A stretch of DNA of 64,000 nucleotides from Bordetella genomosp. 9. Lineage in GTDB: Bacteria > Pseudomonadota > Gammaproteobacteria > Burkholderiales > Burkholderiaceae_B. Under the pieces are notes generated by a model. The model had not been told where the DNA came from. It did not search any database and saw only the letters and a program-made list of their open reading frames with translations. The DNA lies in NCBI RefSeq assembly GCF_002261425.1, contig NZ_NEVJ01000003.1, positions 2,542,001 to 2,606,000 on the forward strand, in the 5' to 3' direction. This document shows, piece by piece, positions 34,416 through 43,267 of the stretch; positions within the stretch are counted from its first letter, which is position 1; each line of letters opens with the position of its first letter. The translations under genes and the position numbers were made by a program.

Positions 34416-35711
34416 TCACGGCCTCGGGAACAAGGGTCGCGTCGCCAATGCGATCACGCCGGCCGACGCCCAAACGCCGGCCCATGACGAAGCCGCCAGC
34501 ACGTAGGGAATGGACACGGGAGCGAGGAACAGGCTCAGGTAGACCAGGGTATTGCACATGCCCAGCGCGGTGCCGGCGCGCGCCGAGCCCGCCAGCGTGG
34601 CCAGTTCCGTGTAGGCGACGCCGTGCCATGCCGAGACGGTGACGCCCGCGGCGATGATGGCCGCGATGAGCAGCGGCGCGGGCGCGTTCGCGGCGGTGGC
34701 CAAGGCCAGCACGGCGAAGGCGGCAACCGCGATCAGCACGACGGTGCGCACATAGGCGCGCCGGTTGTGATGCACGTCGGTGTAACGGCCGCTCCATACG
34801 CGCAGAATCATCGCGCCCAATTGCACCGCGACCATGGCGAAGGTCGTTCCGGCGATGCCCACGCCGCCGAAGTCGTGCAGATACACAGTCGCGAAGCTGA
34901 GCACCGCGAATTGAGAAAGACACAGCACGCCTATCGCCAGGACAATGCGCCGGATCGCTGGATCGTGAAACGGGCTGTTCCGGGACGCCGGGGCGGTCGT
35001 TCCCGTGCGGCGAGCATGGGATGACACATCGGCACCCGCATCCGCATGGGCACGGGCATCCGCATCCTCGCGAGGGTCGTACAGCCACCGCCATGCCAGC
35101 ACCAGCGCGGCGGCGCACATCGTCACCAGGACGCCATACACCGCGCGAAAGCCGTTCGCCGACGCCAGCCATGGCAGCAGCAGCGCACCGAGCCCGCCAC
35201 CCAGCGGCACGGCGGTCTGGCGGATGCTCATGGCCAGCCCGCGTTCGCCCTCCTTGAACCAGCGCATGATGGCGCGGCCGCTGGAGCCATTGACACTGCC
35301 GCCGGCCAGGCCGACCACGCACATCAGGGCCAGCAGCCAATGAAACGCCGGCACGAAACCATCGGACGGCACCATCAGCACCGCCATGGCCAGCAGGGCC
35401 AGCGTCGTCGCGCCCAGGCCCACGAGCAGCACGGGCCGGTCGCCCCAGCGATCGGTCGCCATGCCCCAGGGCAATTCGGTAAGCGCCACCCCCAGGCCGA
35501 TGGCGCCCAGCGCGACGCCCAGCGAGGCATCGTCCAACCGGTAGCCGGCGCGCAGCCAGATGGCAGTGGTCGGTATGCCGGCGGCCGCCGCGGAAAAGCT
35601 GACATTGGCCGCGACACCGGCGGCCAATACCTTCCAGCGATGTTCGGGGCCGAGCGCATACGCAGCGGCTGGCCGCACCGGCGTGTTTATGGTGGTGGAG
35701 CTCATCTTCAT
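34416..35711 (-). CDS. MFS transporter
   Basis: 431 residues, 12 predicted membrane segments. The N-terminal half has the MFS loop LPWGMATDRWGDRPVLLVG between TM2 and TM3, and a GGSVNGSSGRAIMRWF segment typical of CynX/nitrate-porter-like MFS proteins. A His/Ala/Asp-rich central loop (~205-230) separates the two halves. The start at 35711 (MKMSS) has GGA before it; 35705 is an alternative. It is divergent from the LysR-type gene, which probably controls it. Substrate unknown. Confidence 0.9.
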   Translation of the reverse strand: MKMSSTTINTPVRPAAAYALGPEHRWKVLAAGVAANVSFSAAAAGIPTTAIWLRAGYRLDDASLGVALGAIGLGVALTELPWGMATDRWGDRPVLLVGLGATTLALLAMAVLMVPSDGFVPAFHWLLALMCVVGLAGGSVNGSSGRAIMRWFKEGERGLAMSIRQTAVPLGGGLGALLLPWLASANGFRAVYGVLVTMCAAALVLAWRWLYDPREDADARAHADAGADVSSHARRTGTTAPASRNSPFHDPAIRRIVLAIGVLCLSQFAVLSFATVYLHDFGGVGIAGTTFAMVAVQLGAMILRVWSGRYTDVHHNRRAYVRTVVLIAVAAFAVLALATAANAPAPLLIAAIIAAGVTVSAWHGVAYTELATLAGSARAGTALGMCNTLVYLSLFLAPVSIPYVLAASSWAGVWASAGVIALATRPLFPRP

Positions 35712-35726
35712 GCCTGTCCGAAAAGA

Positions 35727-35753
35727 GGAAGTGGCATCAGTCTGAACACTTCC
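35727..35753. promoter_or_regulatory. Inverted repeat in the MFS/LysR divergent promoter
   Basis: GGAAGTG (35727-35733) and CACTTCC (35747-35753) are exact complements separated by 13 bases, in the 99-bp gap between the divergent starts. A dyad of this spacing is plausible for a LysR-type recognition site, though it lies very near the MFS Shine-Dalgarno side. Confidence 0.45.
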
Positions 35754-35810
35754 AACCATTCTGAAAATCACATAATATTCACCAATCAATTCGATAAAAC
35801 AGGACGTTCC

Positions 35811-36749
35811 ATGCAGGTGAACCTGGACATCGCGGCCTTGCGCACCCTGGTCATCGGCATGGACCTGGGCAGCTTCGCCAAGGCGGCGGATCGGGTGGGC
35901 CGCTCGACTTCCGCCGTCAGCGCGCAGATCAAGAAGCTGGAAGACCAGGCCGGCGCCCCGCTCTTCAAGAAATCCGGCCGCGGCCTGGCGCTGACCGACG
36001 CCGGCGAAGTCATGCTGGACTATGCGCGCCGCCTGGTCGGCCTGAACGACGAAGCCGCCGTCGCCACACGCGGCCTGGACATGGAAGGATGGATCCGCCT
36101 GGGCTTGCAGGAGGACTTCGGCGAAGCCATGTTGCCGCAACTGCTGGGGCGCTTCGCCCGCGCCCATCCCAAGGTCCGCATCGAGGCCCGTGTCGCGCGC
36201 AACACCGAATTGCGGGAGCGCCTCGACGCCGGGCAGTTGGACCTGGCGCTTCTTTGGGACAGCACGGCGGCGACCGACGGCGCGCCCGCCCCCGCGGCAC
36301 GCAGGCACGCATTGGATGACGGTGGTCCGGTGGAACGCCTGGCCCGCCCACGCATGTGCTGGATAGGATCATCCGCGCTGCCATGGCACGCGGACTCCGG
36401 CGAGCCGCTGCCCTTGATCGCATTCGACCGCCCCTGCATGTTCACGCAAGCGGCGACCACCGCCCTGGACCGCGCCCGCATCCCCTGGCGTCTGGTGTTC
36501 ACCAGCCCCAGCTTGAACGGCTTGTGGGCTGCTGCGGCGGCGGGCCTGGGCATCAACGTACGCACGCCCTACGGCCTGCCGGCGTCGGTGCGGCCGCTGG
36601 ACGCCAAGGCGGCGGCCCTGCCGGCGCTACCGACGATCCCCCTGCTGCTGTTGAAGCGTCCTGGTGAAAGCCTGCCGCTGGCCGACAGGCTCGCGGCCAT
36701 CATGCGCGAACACGTGGATGGCGAGATCCAACAGCGGTCGCGCCCGTGA
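35811..36749 (+). CDS. LysR-family transcriptional regulator
   Basis: 312 residues from the ATG at 35811 (AGGA six bases upstream). The winged HTH (LRTLVIGMDLGSFAKAADRVGRSTSAVSAQIKKLE) is followed by a substrate-binding domain with LDLALLW and LGINVRTPYGLP. The effector domain is of normal length. Its divergent position to the MFS gene marks that transporter as its probable target. Further open sequence upstream in frame belongs to the MFS gene's opposite strand and is not LysR-like. Confidence 0.93.
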   Translation: MQVNLDIAALRTLVIGMDLGSFAKAADRVGRSTSAVSAQIKKLEDQAGAPLFKKSGRGLALTDAGEVMLDYARRLVGLNDEAAVATRGLDMEGWIRLGLQEDFGEAMLPQLLGRFARAHPKVRIEARVARNTELRERLDAGQLDLALLWDSTAATDGAPAPAARRHALDDGGPVERLARPRMCWIGSSALPWHADSGEPLPLIAFDRPCMFTQAATTALDRARIPWRLVFTSPSLNGLWAAAAAGLGINVRTPYGLPASVRPLDAKAAALPALPTIPLLLLKRPGESLPLADRLAAIMREHVDGEIQQRSRP

Positions 36750-36852
36750 ACCTGGTTTTCCTGTCGGAGGCATGCGGCACGGCGCCGGGATATCATCGGG
36801 GTCGCCTGTCGCACGCCGGCTCCGTGGCGCGCGCACCCAGTCTCCTGCTCCC

Positions 36853-37818
36853 ATGACGCACACGCTCACGCCCGGCGCCCGCCCATCCGCGCTCGATCCC
36901 ATCCTGCAACGCACGCTGCGCGCCATCCGCCGGCGCCGCGAACACGGTTTCCATTTCGCCGGCAACTTCCTGGCCGTGTCCTTCGACCGCGTCACCGTGG
37001 ACGACAGCCTGGTCAGCATGAAGGCCGACTGCCATGCCAGCGACGGCGCCATCGACGGCACGGCGCTGGGCGTGCTGGCCGACCTGGCGCTGGCCGCGCC
37101 GGTGCGCGCCGCCCTGCCCGCCGACACCCGCCTGGCCACCGTCAATATGCAGCTGCAGCTCACCGGCGCGCCCTGCCTCGCGCCGGTCACGGCCAGCAGC
37201 AGCTTCCATGGCTACGTGCATGGCGCCGCCGGCCGCCAGGCCATCAGCCGCGTCACCCTGCACGGCGCCGGCCGGGAAATCGGCCTGGGCACCGCCACCT
37301 TCATGGTGCTGGACCTGCCGGCGGGCACGCCCATCCCCTTCCTGACGCCGGTGGATCCGACGCAGGACGATGCGCCGCTGCTCGACCCGGAAACGGACCT
37401 GAATCCCGGCGAACTCGCCGTCTACGAGCACGTCAGGATGGCGCTGGACGACAGCCGAGCCGGCGGGGACTTCCATGAACGGCTGTGGGGCTACCGCGCC
37501 CATGCACGCAAGGGGGGCGCGACCGGCACGCTGGCCAACGGTCCCCATATCGGCAACCGGGTGGGCCACGCCCAGGGCGGCGTGCTGCTGGGCTTCGCCC
37601 AGGCCACCGCGCAGGCCGCGCTGGGCGAAGACTGGGCGATGAGCAGCGTCACCGCCTCCTACGTCAGCCCCGGCGAAGGCCGCGAGCTGAAAGCCGAAGC
37701 CGACATCGTCCACCAGGGCCGCACCACCGCCGTCACGCGCGTCGCCATCACCACCGAGGCCGGCAAGCGCGTGCTGGAAGTGCTGGCCACGCATTCCTTG
37801 CGCGGCACGCGGCCTTGA
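36853..37818 (+). CDS. Tandem hotdog-fold acyl-CoA thioesterase-like protein
   Basis: 321 residues comprising two hotdog domains of the PaaI/YbgC-like superfamily. The first (~40-160) contains DGTALGVLADLALAAPV and RLATVNMQLQL; the second (~180-318) contains GNRVGHAQGGVLLGFAQATAQAAL and AVTRVAITTEAGKRVLE. Two fused domains would give one half of the usual hotdog assembly in a single chain. Hydrolysis of an acyl- or aryl-CoA is inferred. No Shine-Dalgarno is evident before the ATG at 36853. Confidence 0.87.
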   Translation: MTHTLTPGARPSALDPILQRTLRAIRRRREHGFHFAGNFLAVSFDRVTVDDSLVSMKADCHASDGAIDGTALGVLADLALAAPVRAALPADTRLATVNMQLQLTGAPCLAPVTASSSFHGYVHGAAGRQAISRVTLHGAGREIGLGTATFMVLDLPAGTPIPFLTPVDPTQDDAPLLDPETDLNPGELAVYEHVRMALDDSRAGGDFHERLWGYRAHARKGGATGTLANGPHIGNRVGHAQGGVLLGFAQATAQAALGEDWAMSSVTASYVSPGEGRELKAEADIVHQGRTTAVTRVAITTEAGKRVLEVLATHSLRGTRP

Positions 37819-37987
37819 CCGCCATAACGGCCATGAAGGCCATGTAGGCCCACGGCGCCGGCACCCGGCCGCGCGCCGAGGCGGTCCGGGCCTGCCGCGC
37901 TCTTCAGCCTGTGCGAACGCCAGAGCAGGGTGTCGGGCCAGGGCCGCTATCATTGACCTTCGAGACACACACAGCATCGACCCGCCC

Positions 37988-38764
37988 ATGAAAATCGCCA
38001 CTTTCAACATCAATGGCATCGGCGCCCGCCTGCCCAACCTGCTGCGCTGGCTGGAGGAGAAACAGCCCGACGTGGCCTGCCTGCAGGAACTGAAGGCGCC
38101 GCAGGAGAAATTCCCCGAATCCGCCATCCGCGATGCCGGCTACGGCGTGATCTGGCATGGCCAGAAAAGCTGGAATGGCGTCGCCATCCTGACGCGCGGC
38201 TGCGACCCGGTCGAATCGCGCCGCATCCTGCCAGGGGATGACGAAGACCTGCAAAGCCGCTATATCGAAGCGACCGTGCAAGGCATCGTCGTCGCCTGCC
38301 TCTACCTGCCCAACGGCAACCCCGCGCCGGGCCCCAAGTTCGACTACAAGCTGAAGTGGATGGAGCGCCTGACGGCGCACGTCGCCGGCATGGTCGACAG
38401 CGGCCAGCCCACGGTGCTGGCCGGCGACTACAACGTCATCCCGACCGACCTGGACGTCTACAAGCCCGAGCGCTGGGTGGACGACGCCCTGTTCCGTCCC
38501 GAGACGCGCGCGGCCTTCGACAAGTTGGTCTCCCAAGGCTGGACCGACTCGCTGCGCACCTGCCATCCGGATACCCGCATCTACACCTACTGGGATTATT
38601 TCCGCAACGCCTATGCGCGCGACGCGGGGATACGCATCGACCATCTGCTGTTGAACCGCAAGCTGGCGCCGCGGTTGCAGGACGCCGGCGTGGACCGCGA
38701 CGTGCGCGGCTGGGAAAAGGCCAGCGACCACGCGCCGACCTGGATCACGCTGAAGCCGGCCTGA
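37988..38764 (+). CDS. xthA: Exodeoxyribonuclease III
   Basis: 258 residues of the AP-endonuclease/exonuclease III family: MKIATFNINGIGAR (Asn), CLQELKAP (metal Glu), NGVAILTRG, CLYLPNGN, VLAGDYNVIPTDLD (Asp/Asn), DYFRNAYARDAGIRIDHLLL and the C-terminal SDHAP (catalytic Asp-His). It acts in base-excision repair, cleaving 5' of abasic sites and trimming 3' blocked ends. Full length, no signal peptide. A strong hairpin downstream (38869-38907) probably ends its transcript. Confidence 0.96.
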   Translation: MKIATFNINGIGARLPNLLRWLEEKQPDVACLQELKAPQEKFPESAIRDAGYGVIWHGQKSWNGVAILTRGCDPVESRRILPGDDEDLQSRYIEATVQGIVVACLYLPNGNPAPGPKFDYKLKWMERLTAHVAGMVDSGQPTVLAGDYNVIPTDLDVYKPERWVDDALFRPETRAAFDKLVSQGWTDSLRTCHPDTRIYTYWDYFRNAYARDAGIRIDHLLLNRKLAPRLQDAGVDRDVRGWEKASDHAPTWITLKPA

Positions 38765-38868
38765 GCCCGGTCCGGCGATCGTTCGACTGTTCGGGAATTT
38801 CGCCGTCTCAATTCCGCTTTGCGCGGTTTATCGAACCGCCCCTGCCCGCTTATCGTGCTCGCATGCCT

Positions 38869-38907
38869 GAAACGGCCAGCCCGCGACTCTCGCGCGCTGG
38901 CCGTTTC
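38869..38907 (+). terminator. Long hairpin downstream of xthA
   Basis: GAAACGGCCAGC (38869-38880) pairs perfectly with GCTGGCCGTTTC (38896-38907). Within the loop CGCG/CGCG adds four more pairs after one C-C mismatch, leaving a 5-base loop ACTCT. The right arm ends in GTTTC but no long T tract follows, so factor-independent termination may be partial. The next gene starts 29 bp further on. Confidence 0.65.
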
Positions 38908-38936
38908 ACCCCTCATACTTTGATAGGAATCCGATC

Positions 38937-39683
38937 ATGAGCAAGCTCGCAGGCAAAGTCGCCATCGTCACCGGCGCATCCAAGGGCATAGGCGCCGCCA
39001 TCGCCAAGGAACTGGCCGCGCAGGGCGCGTCGGTCGTCGTCAACTACGCGTCCAGCAAGGCCGGCGCGGAAGCCGTCGTGCAGGCGATCACCGCGGCCAG
39101 CGGCAAGGCCGTCGCGGTCGGCGGCGACGTGTCCAAGGCGGCGGACGCCAAGGCGATCGTCGACGCGGCGCTGTCGAACTACGGCCGCCTGGACATCCTG
39201 GTGAACAACTCCGGCATCTACGAGTTCGCCGCGGTCGAAGAGATCACCGAAGAACACTATCGCAAGCAGTTCGACGTCAACGTGCTGGGCGTCCTGCTGA
39301 TGACGCAGGCGGCGGTCAAGCATCTGGGCGAAGGCGCCAGCGTCATCAACATCAGCTCCGTGGTGACCAGCATCACCCCGCCCCAGTCGGCCGTCTATAG
39401 CGGCACCAAGGGCGCGGTGGACGCGATCACCGGCGTGCTCGCGAAAGAACTGGGTGCGCGCAAGATACGCGTCAACGCCATCAATCCCGGCATGGTGCAA
39501 ACGGAAGGCACGGCAACCGCCGGCATCGCCGGGTCGGACATGGAGCGCGAAGTCGTCGCCCTCACGCCGCTGGGCCGCGTCGGCCAGCCGCGCGACATCG
39601 GCACCGTGGCTGCCTTCCTGGCGTCGGACGACGCCGCCTGGCTGACCGGCGAAACCATCGTCGCCAGCGGCGGCCTGCGCTGA
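38937..39683 (+). CDS. Short-chain dehydrogenase/reductase
   Basis: 248 residues of classical SDR: TGASKGIG cofactor loop at ~12-19, NNSG (NNAG position), the catalytic Ser in INISSV, the YSGTK catalytic Tyr-Lys pair, and the INPGMVQTEG segment. VNYASSKAGAEA after the second strand suggests NADP(H) preference. The family includes 3-oxoacyl-ACP reductases and glucose dehydrogenases; the substrate is undetermined. AGGA lies eight bases before the ATG. Hairpins bracket the gene on both sides. Confidence 0.93.
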   Translation: MSKLAGKVAIVTGASKGIGAAIAKELAAQGASVVVNYASSKAGAEAVVQAITAASGKAVAVGGDVSKAADAKAIVDAALSNYGRLDILVNNSGIYEFAAVEEITEEHYRKQFDVNVLGVLLMTQAAVKHLGEGASVINISSVVTSITPPQSAVYSGTKGAVDAITGVLAKELGARKIRVNAINPGMVQTEGTATAGIAGSDMEREVVALTPLGRVGQPRDIGTVAAFLASDDAAWLTGETIVASGGLR

Positions 39684-39703
39684 TCCGGCTACGCACGTTT
39701 GCA

Positions 39704-39729
39704 GGCCTGGGCCCCGATGGGCCCAGGCC
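39704..39729 (+). terminator. Perfect 11-bp GC hairpin after the SDR gene
   Basis: GGCCTGGGCCC pairs with GGGCCCAGGCC across a 4-base CGAT loop, 20 bp after the SDR stop codon. No T tract follows on the plus strand, so it may act as an mRNA-stabilising hairpin or Rho-assisted terminator rather than a canonical intrinsic one. Confidence 0.6.
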
Positions 39730-39882
39730 CGAACCCAGCCATCCGATACCCACCTATGGTGGATCCGACCCGGGACTTGCCCCTCATTAGACCGATGTAC
39801 ACCAGGCTCCGCCCAACGCAAGATTGCTGACCCGGTCGTTTTCCGCTACCGGCGACGATGCAGCCAGCTTCAGGAGCCGCCT

Positions 39883-41043
39883 ATGCCCAACGTTCCCGCA
39901 TGTCCTCCCCCGGACGATGACGATGCGCCGCGAGACGAACAGGGCAACGCTCCATCCCGCCAGCTCGTTCCCGCCAGCACCCCGCCGAACACCGCGCCCG
40001 TCGTCGCGCCACCCCCGCTTATCTACGCCTACATCCGTCCACGCCTGCGGCGCCGGTCGTCGACGTCCCATCGCGCAAGCAGCGGAAGCAGGCATCAGCC
40101 CCTGCACTGGCCCGCGGCATCCGTTTGGAAGCTGGCCGCGATGGCGACGATAGGCGCGGGCGCATTGATCGCCTTGCTGGACCCGCAGAGCCCGCCTGGC
40201 GGCCATGGCACGGCCCTGGCGTCGCGCCACGGACCGGGCGCCAACGCCATCAACGGGCTGGGTGCACGCGGCACGAACGGCACGAGCATCCAAGCAGGCA
40301 GCCAGGCGAGAAGTTATGCGGGCAACGCATCTTCATCGCCGGAGCAATCGAAGTGGTCGGCGGCGTCCGATACGTCGGCGTCGGAATGGGCGGACGCGGC
40401 GCCGCGCGCGCGGCCCATCCCGCTGGCCTCGGCCAGCGATCCGCTGGCGGTCGCCAACGCATCCCTGGACGCGGCGGCACCCGGCCACACCATCGACGCC
40501 GCGACCGATGCGCCCGCACGCAAGGCCGGGACCATTATCGACGTCGTCACGGCGGATATGAGCGTGCCTGACGCCGGCGTCCCGATGCTACTCGTTGCCC
40601 CCGCGCGCGGCGCCGGGCAAGCCGCGAAAGCCGACGCGCCCGCCACGGCACGTCCCGCTTCGCGGATCGCGACGAAAACGCCGACGAACGGGGCATCGGC
40701 CAAGACGGTGGCACCGAAAGCCACAACGGCGGCAGCGACGCAACCCAGAACGGCGCAGCAGGTCGCGGCCAAATCCGCCACGCCCGCATCGGCCGACACG
40801 AAACCGCTGGCCACCACGCAGGCGAAGAGCCGATCACCCGTCTCGGTCCCCATCGCCGTACGCCCCTGGGGCGAGATCCTGGTCGACGGCGAATCGCGCG
40901 GCATCAGCCCGCCCATGCGCCGCTTGACCCTGGCCGCCGGCACCTATGACATCACCATCCGCAACAACGTCGGGCCCGACGTGCACCAGCGCCTGACCGT
41001 GGGCGCCGGTCAGGGCGCCGCGATCTCGCATACCTTCCAATAG
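39883..41043 (+). CDS. Single-pass membrane protein with C-terminal PEGA domain
   Basis: 386 residues. The N-terminal ~78 residues are cytoplasmic-looking, Pro/Asp-rich then Arg-rich (RPRLRRRSS). A single membrane helix at ~80-99 is followed by a long Ala/Thr/Ser/Lys-rich low-complexity stretch (~105-315) and a PEGA domain at ~320-386 (IAVRPWGEILVDGESRGISPP, LAAGTYDITIRN). PEGA domains are beta-sandwich modules on surface or kinase-associated proteins. The CAGGAG six bases upstream fixes the start. It looks like a wall- or envelope-spanning protein presenting a PEGA domain. No kinase domain is attached. Confidence 0.8.
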   Translation: MPNVPACPPPDDDDAPRDEQGNAPSRQLVPASTPPNTAPVVAPPPLIYAYIRPRLRRRSSTSHRASSGSRHQPLHWPAASVWKLAAMATIGAGALIALLDPQSPPGGHGTALASRHGPGANAINGLGARGTNGTSIQAGSQARSYAGNASSSPEQSKWSAASDTSASEWADAAPRARPIPLASASDPLAVANASLDAAAPGHTIDAATDAPARKAGTIIDVVTADMSVPDAGVPMLLVAPARGAGQAAKADAPATARPASRIATKTPTNGASAKTVAPKATTAAATQPRTAQQVAAKSATPASADTKPLATTQAKSRSPVSVPIAVRPWGEILVDGESRGISPPMRRLTLAAGTYDITIRNNVGPDVHQRLTVGAGQGAAISHTFQ

Positions 41044-41137
41044 GTAAATCCGCGTGCGCAGGGCTGAACGCGGCGCAAGGGACCCGGCATACGGGGGGTC
41101 AACGCAAGCGGCTCAAATCAGGCGTCAGCAAAGCAAA

Positions 41138-41160
41138 CGGCCCCGCACATGGCGGGGCCG
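41138..41160 (-). terminator. Intrinsic terminator of the DUF4148 gene
   Basis: CGGCCCCGC (41138-41146) pairs with GCGGGGCCG (41152-41160), a 9-bp GC stem with a 5-base loop. Read leftwards, the stem is followed by TTTGCTTTGCT, a T-rich tail. It lies 58 bp beyond the stop of the DUF4148 gene. Confidence 0.8.
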
Positions 41161-41218
41161 AGGGTCGTCGCGGCGGCTGCCGCGACTGCCGGGAGCGGGT
41201 GTCGTATCCCGCCGGTGC

Positions 41219-41551
41219 TTACGCACCTTGGAAAGGCTGGTTGTTCAGATCGCCGAACGCGATGCTGGTGCTCGTGTTGCCGCTATCGATGTCGGCGACG
41301 ACCTGGGCACGCGTCACACCGCTATCGGCCTGCGCGACGAAGGGCGCATTGTTCGATTCGCGGTTGGCGGTCAAGCCGGCGCTGCGGGCTTGCTGCAGTT
41401 CGGCGACGACCTGGGCGCGGCTCACGCCGTTGGCGGCCTGGCCATACACGCCTTGGAACGGCACGTTGTCGGGCTCGCTGTTGGCGGCTTGCGCGGCGCC
41501 GATGGCGGCAAAGGAAAGAATCAGAGCGGAAACGATGGTCTTGGTCTTCAT
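41219..41551 (-). CDS. Small secreted DUF4148 protein
   Basis: 110 residues from the ATG at 41551 (AGGAG seven bases upstream). A clear signal peptide (MKTKTIVSALILSFAAIGAAQA) ends at AQA. The mature ~88 residues contain two related segments (VSRAQVVAELQQARSAGL and VTRAQVVADIDSGNTS) and end in NNQPFQGA; SEPDNVPFQG near the start echoes the end. DUF4148 proteins are common, multi-copy and uncharacterised in Burkholderiales. It is monocistronic with its own terminator; periplasmic or secreted location is inferred. Confidence 0.9.
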   Translation of the reverse strand: MKTKTIVSALILSFAAIGAAQAANSEPDNVPFQGVYGQAANGVSRAQVVAELQQARSAGLTANRESNNAPFVAQADSGVTRAQVVADIDSGNTSTSIAFGDLNNQPFQGA

Positions 41552-41888
41552 GGCAGTACTCCTAGTCCTGTTAAGTTGGGTCGGGACGGACACCGCGGAG
41601 AGGGGGGAGGGGTTCCGCGATGTCCGTTGCTGTTCCCGATAAAACGCATTCTGCGCCGCCAAGGCCTAGGGATAAACCCGCAAAACCGAAAATGATATTT
41701 CCGAAAACACCAACAATAAGGGTAATTAGCTTATATCTATCGCTTCCATAGCAAGGCCACCCATTGAGGCCCGAAGGCGCCCACGGCGCCGCCGCCACGA
41801 CCCCACCCTGCCCCATCACGCCCCATTACGCGCCGCCGCGGCCCCAAGACGGCCCCAAGACGGCCCCAACGAAGCCGCGCTTGCGCCC
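41552..41888. other. 337-bp intergenic region with AT-rich promoter stretch and GC-rich repeats
   Basis: The part from 41665 to 41755 is AT-rich and should hold the DUF4148 promoter; CCGAAAA occurs twice. From 41771 to 41872 the sequence is a run of GCCCCA-containing words, with GGCCCCAAGAC repeated in tandem at 41840-41850 and 41851-41861 and a third partial copy to 41870. No gene was found. Confidence 0.55.
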
Positions 41889-43253
41889 CTACACGCGGGT
41901 CTCGTCTTCCGCCGCGGCTTCCCGGGCGACGGCCTCTTCGGCCGCCGCCGCCGCGCCGCGCGGCGCCTCGACCACATCGGGCTGCGGCTCGACCATCACC
42001 AGTTCTGTGTCGACGTCCGGATCGACGCGCGGATCCAGCGTCGCGGCGGCGGCCGGCGAGCTTTGCAGCGCATCCGGCATGGCCTGGAAGTGCACCGGCG
42101 CTTCATCCACCTGATGCTGGTTGGTCACCCGGATCGGCCGAACCGTCAGCACCAGCGCCAGCGCGCAGGCGGAGATGAACACGTAGTACATATTGGGCCC
42201 CGCGAGCGACATCAGCGCGCCGGCGATCAGCGGCCCGATGCACGCGCCTATGCCATAGGCCATCAGCAGGATCGCGCTCAGGCCGACACGCCGATCGGAC
42301 CCCACATGATCGTTGGCGAAGGCCGCACCCAGCGGATACAGCGTGAACTGCAGCACGCCGAACACGCATGACAAGGCCAGCATCAGCGCGAACGGCAGCG
42401 ACAGCCAGCCCCACATCAATACCGGCAGCGCCGTCAGCAGCACCGCATTGAAACGGATCAGCCCCGCGCGGTTGACGCGGTCCGATATCCATCCCATGGG
42501 AAACTGCGACAACAGGCCCGCCGTGACCGTCGCCGCCACGTAGAACGCGACCTGCGTGGTGCTGAAACCGTGCCGGGCCGCGTACACCGGCGCCAGTCCA
42601 TAGAAGCCGCCGGACAGCAGGCCGGCAACGAACAGGACGGTCAGCGAAAGCGGCACGCGGCGCGCGAAGAACTTCAGGTCCAGCGGCGCGGGCACGGGCG
42701 TCGCCGGGTGCGATCGCGCGGTCAAGGCCACGGGCACCAGGCAAAGAATCTGGAACACCGCCACCAGCGTCAACGGCCGCAGGTCCAGGGCGGGAAACAG
42801 CGTCAACGATAGCTGGCCCAGCACCGTGCCCAACCCCGACATCAGCATGTACACGGAGAACACGCGCCCGCGCAGCCGGTTTTCGGTCTGTTCGTTCAGC
42901 CAGCTTTCCAGCACCATGAACTGCGTGACCATCGCGATGCCCGCCACCAGGCGGAATATCAGCCACAGCCACAGCACTTCCAGCGACGCTTGCGCCAGCA
43001 CCATCACCGCGGCAATGGCCGCGCAGGCGACGAAGGCGCGGATGTGTCCCACCCGGATCAACAGCTTGTGCCCGAGGCGCGCCCCGCACACCAGGCCCAG
43101 GTAATAGCCCGCGATCAGCGTGCCCACCCAGAACGGGCTGACCGATTGCGCCGTCAGCCGCAGACCCATGAAGGTATTGAAGAGTCCCGTTCCGCACAGC
43201 ATCAGCAGCGCCGCGGCGTACAGGGAAGAGAAAGAGGAAATCGTGGCGAACAT
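41889..43253 (-). CDS. YcaD-like MFS transporter with charged C-terminal tail
   Basis: 454 residues, 12 membrane segments. FNTFMGLRLTAQSVSPFWVG, the TM2-3 loop GARLGHKLLIRVGHIRAF and VLESWLNEQTENRLRGR identify the YcaD-like MFS subgroup, whose substrate is unknown. The second half begins after a short central loop (ARSHPATPVPAP). A ~65-residue hydrophilic tail rich in Ala, Asp and Glu (from VDEAPVHFQ to the end) is unusual for MFS transporters and is presumably cytoplasmic. A short Shine-Dalgarno (AAGAG) precedes the ATG. Confidence 0.9.
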   Translation of the reverse strand: MFATISSFSSLYAAALLMLCGTGLFNTFMGLRLTAQSVSPFWVGTLIAGYYLGLVCGARLGHKLLIRVGHIRAFVACAAIAAVMVLAQASLEVLWLWLIFRLVAGIAMVTQFMVLESWLNEQTENRLRGRVFSVYMLMSGLGTVLGQLSLTLFPALDLRPLTLVAVFQILCLVPVALTARSHPATPVPAPLDLKFFARRVPLSLTVLFVAGLLSGGFYGLAPVYAARHGFSTTQVAFYVAATVTAGLLSQFPMGWISDRVNRAGLIRFNAVLLTALPVLMWGWLSLPFALMLALSCVFGVLQFTLYPLGAAFANDHVGSDRRVGLSAILLMAYGIGACIGPLIAGALMSLAGPNMYYVFISACALALVLTVRPIRVTNQHQVDEAPVHFQAMPDALQSSPAAAATLDPRVDPDVDTELVMVEPQPDVVEAPRGAAAAAEEAVAREAAAEDETRV

Positions 43254-43267
43254 AAAGCTCTTAGCGG

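Noticed and set aside
41839..41872. CRISPR-like repeat
   Set aside because: Units are 11 bp in direct contact with no spacers, so it is a simple tandem repeat.
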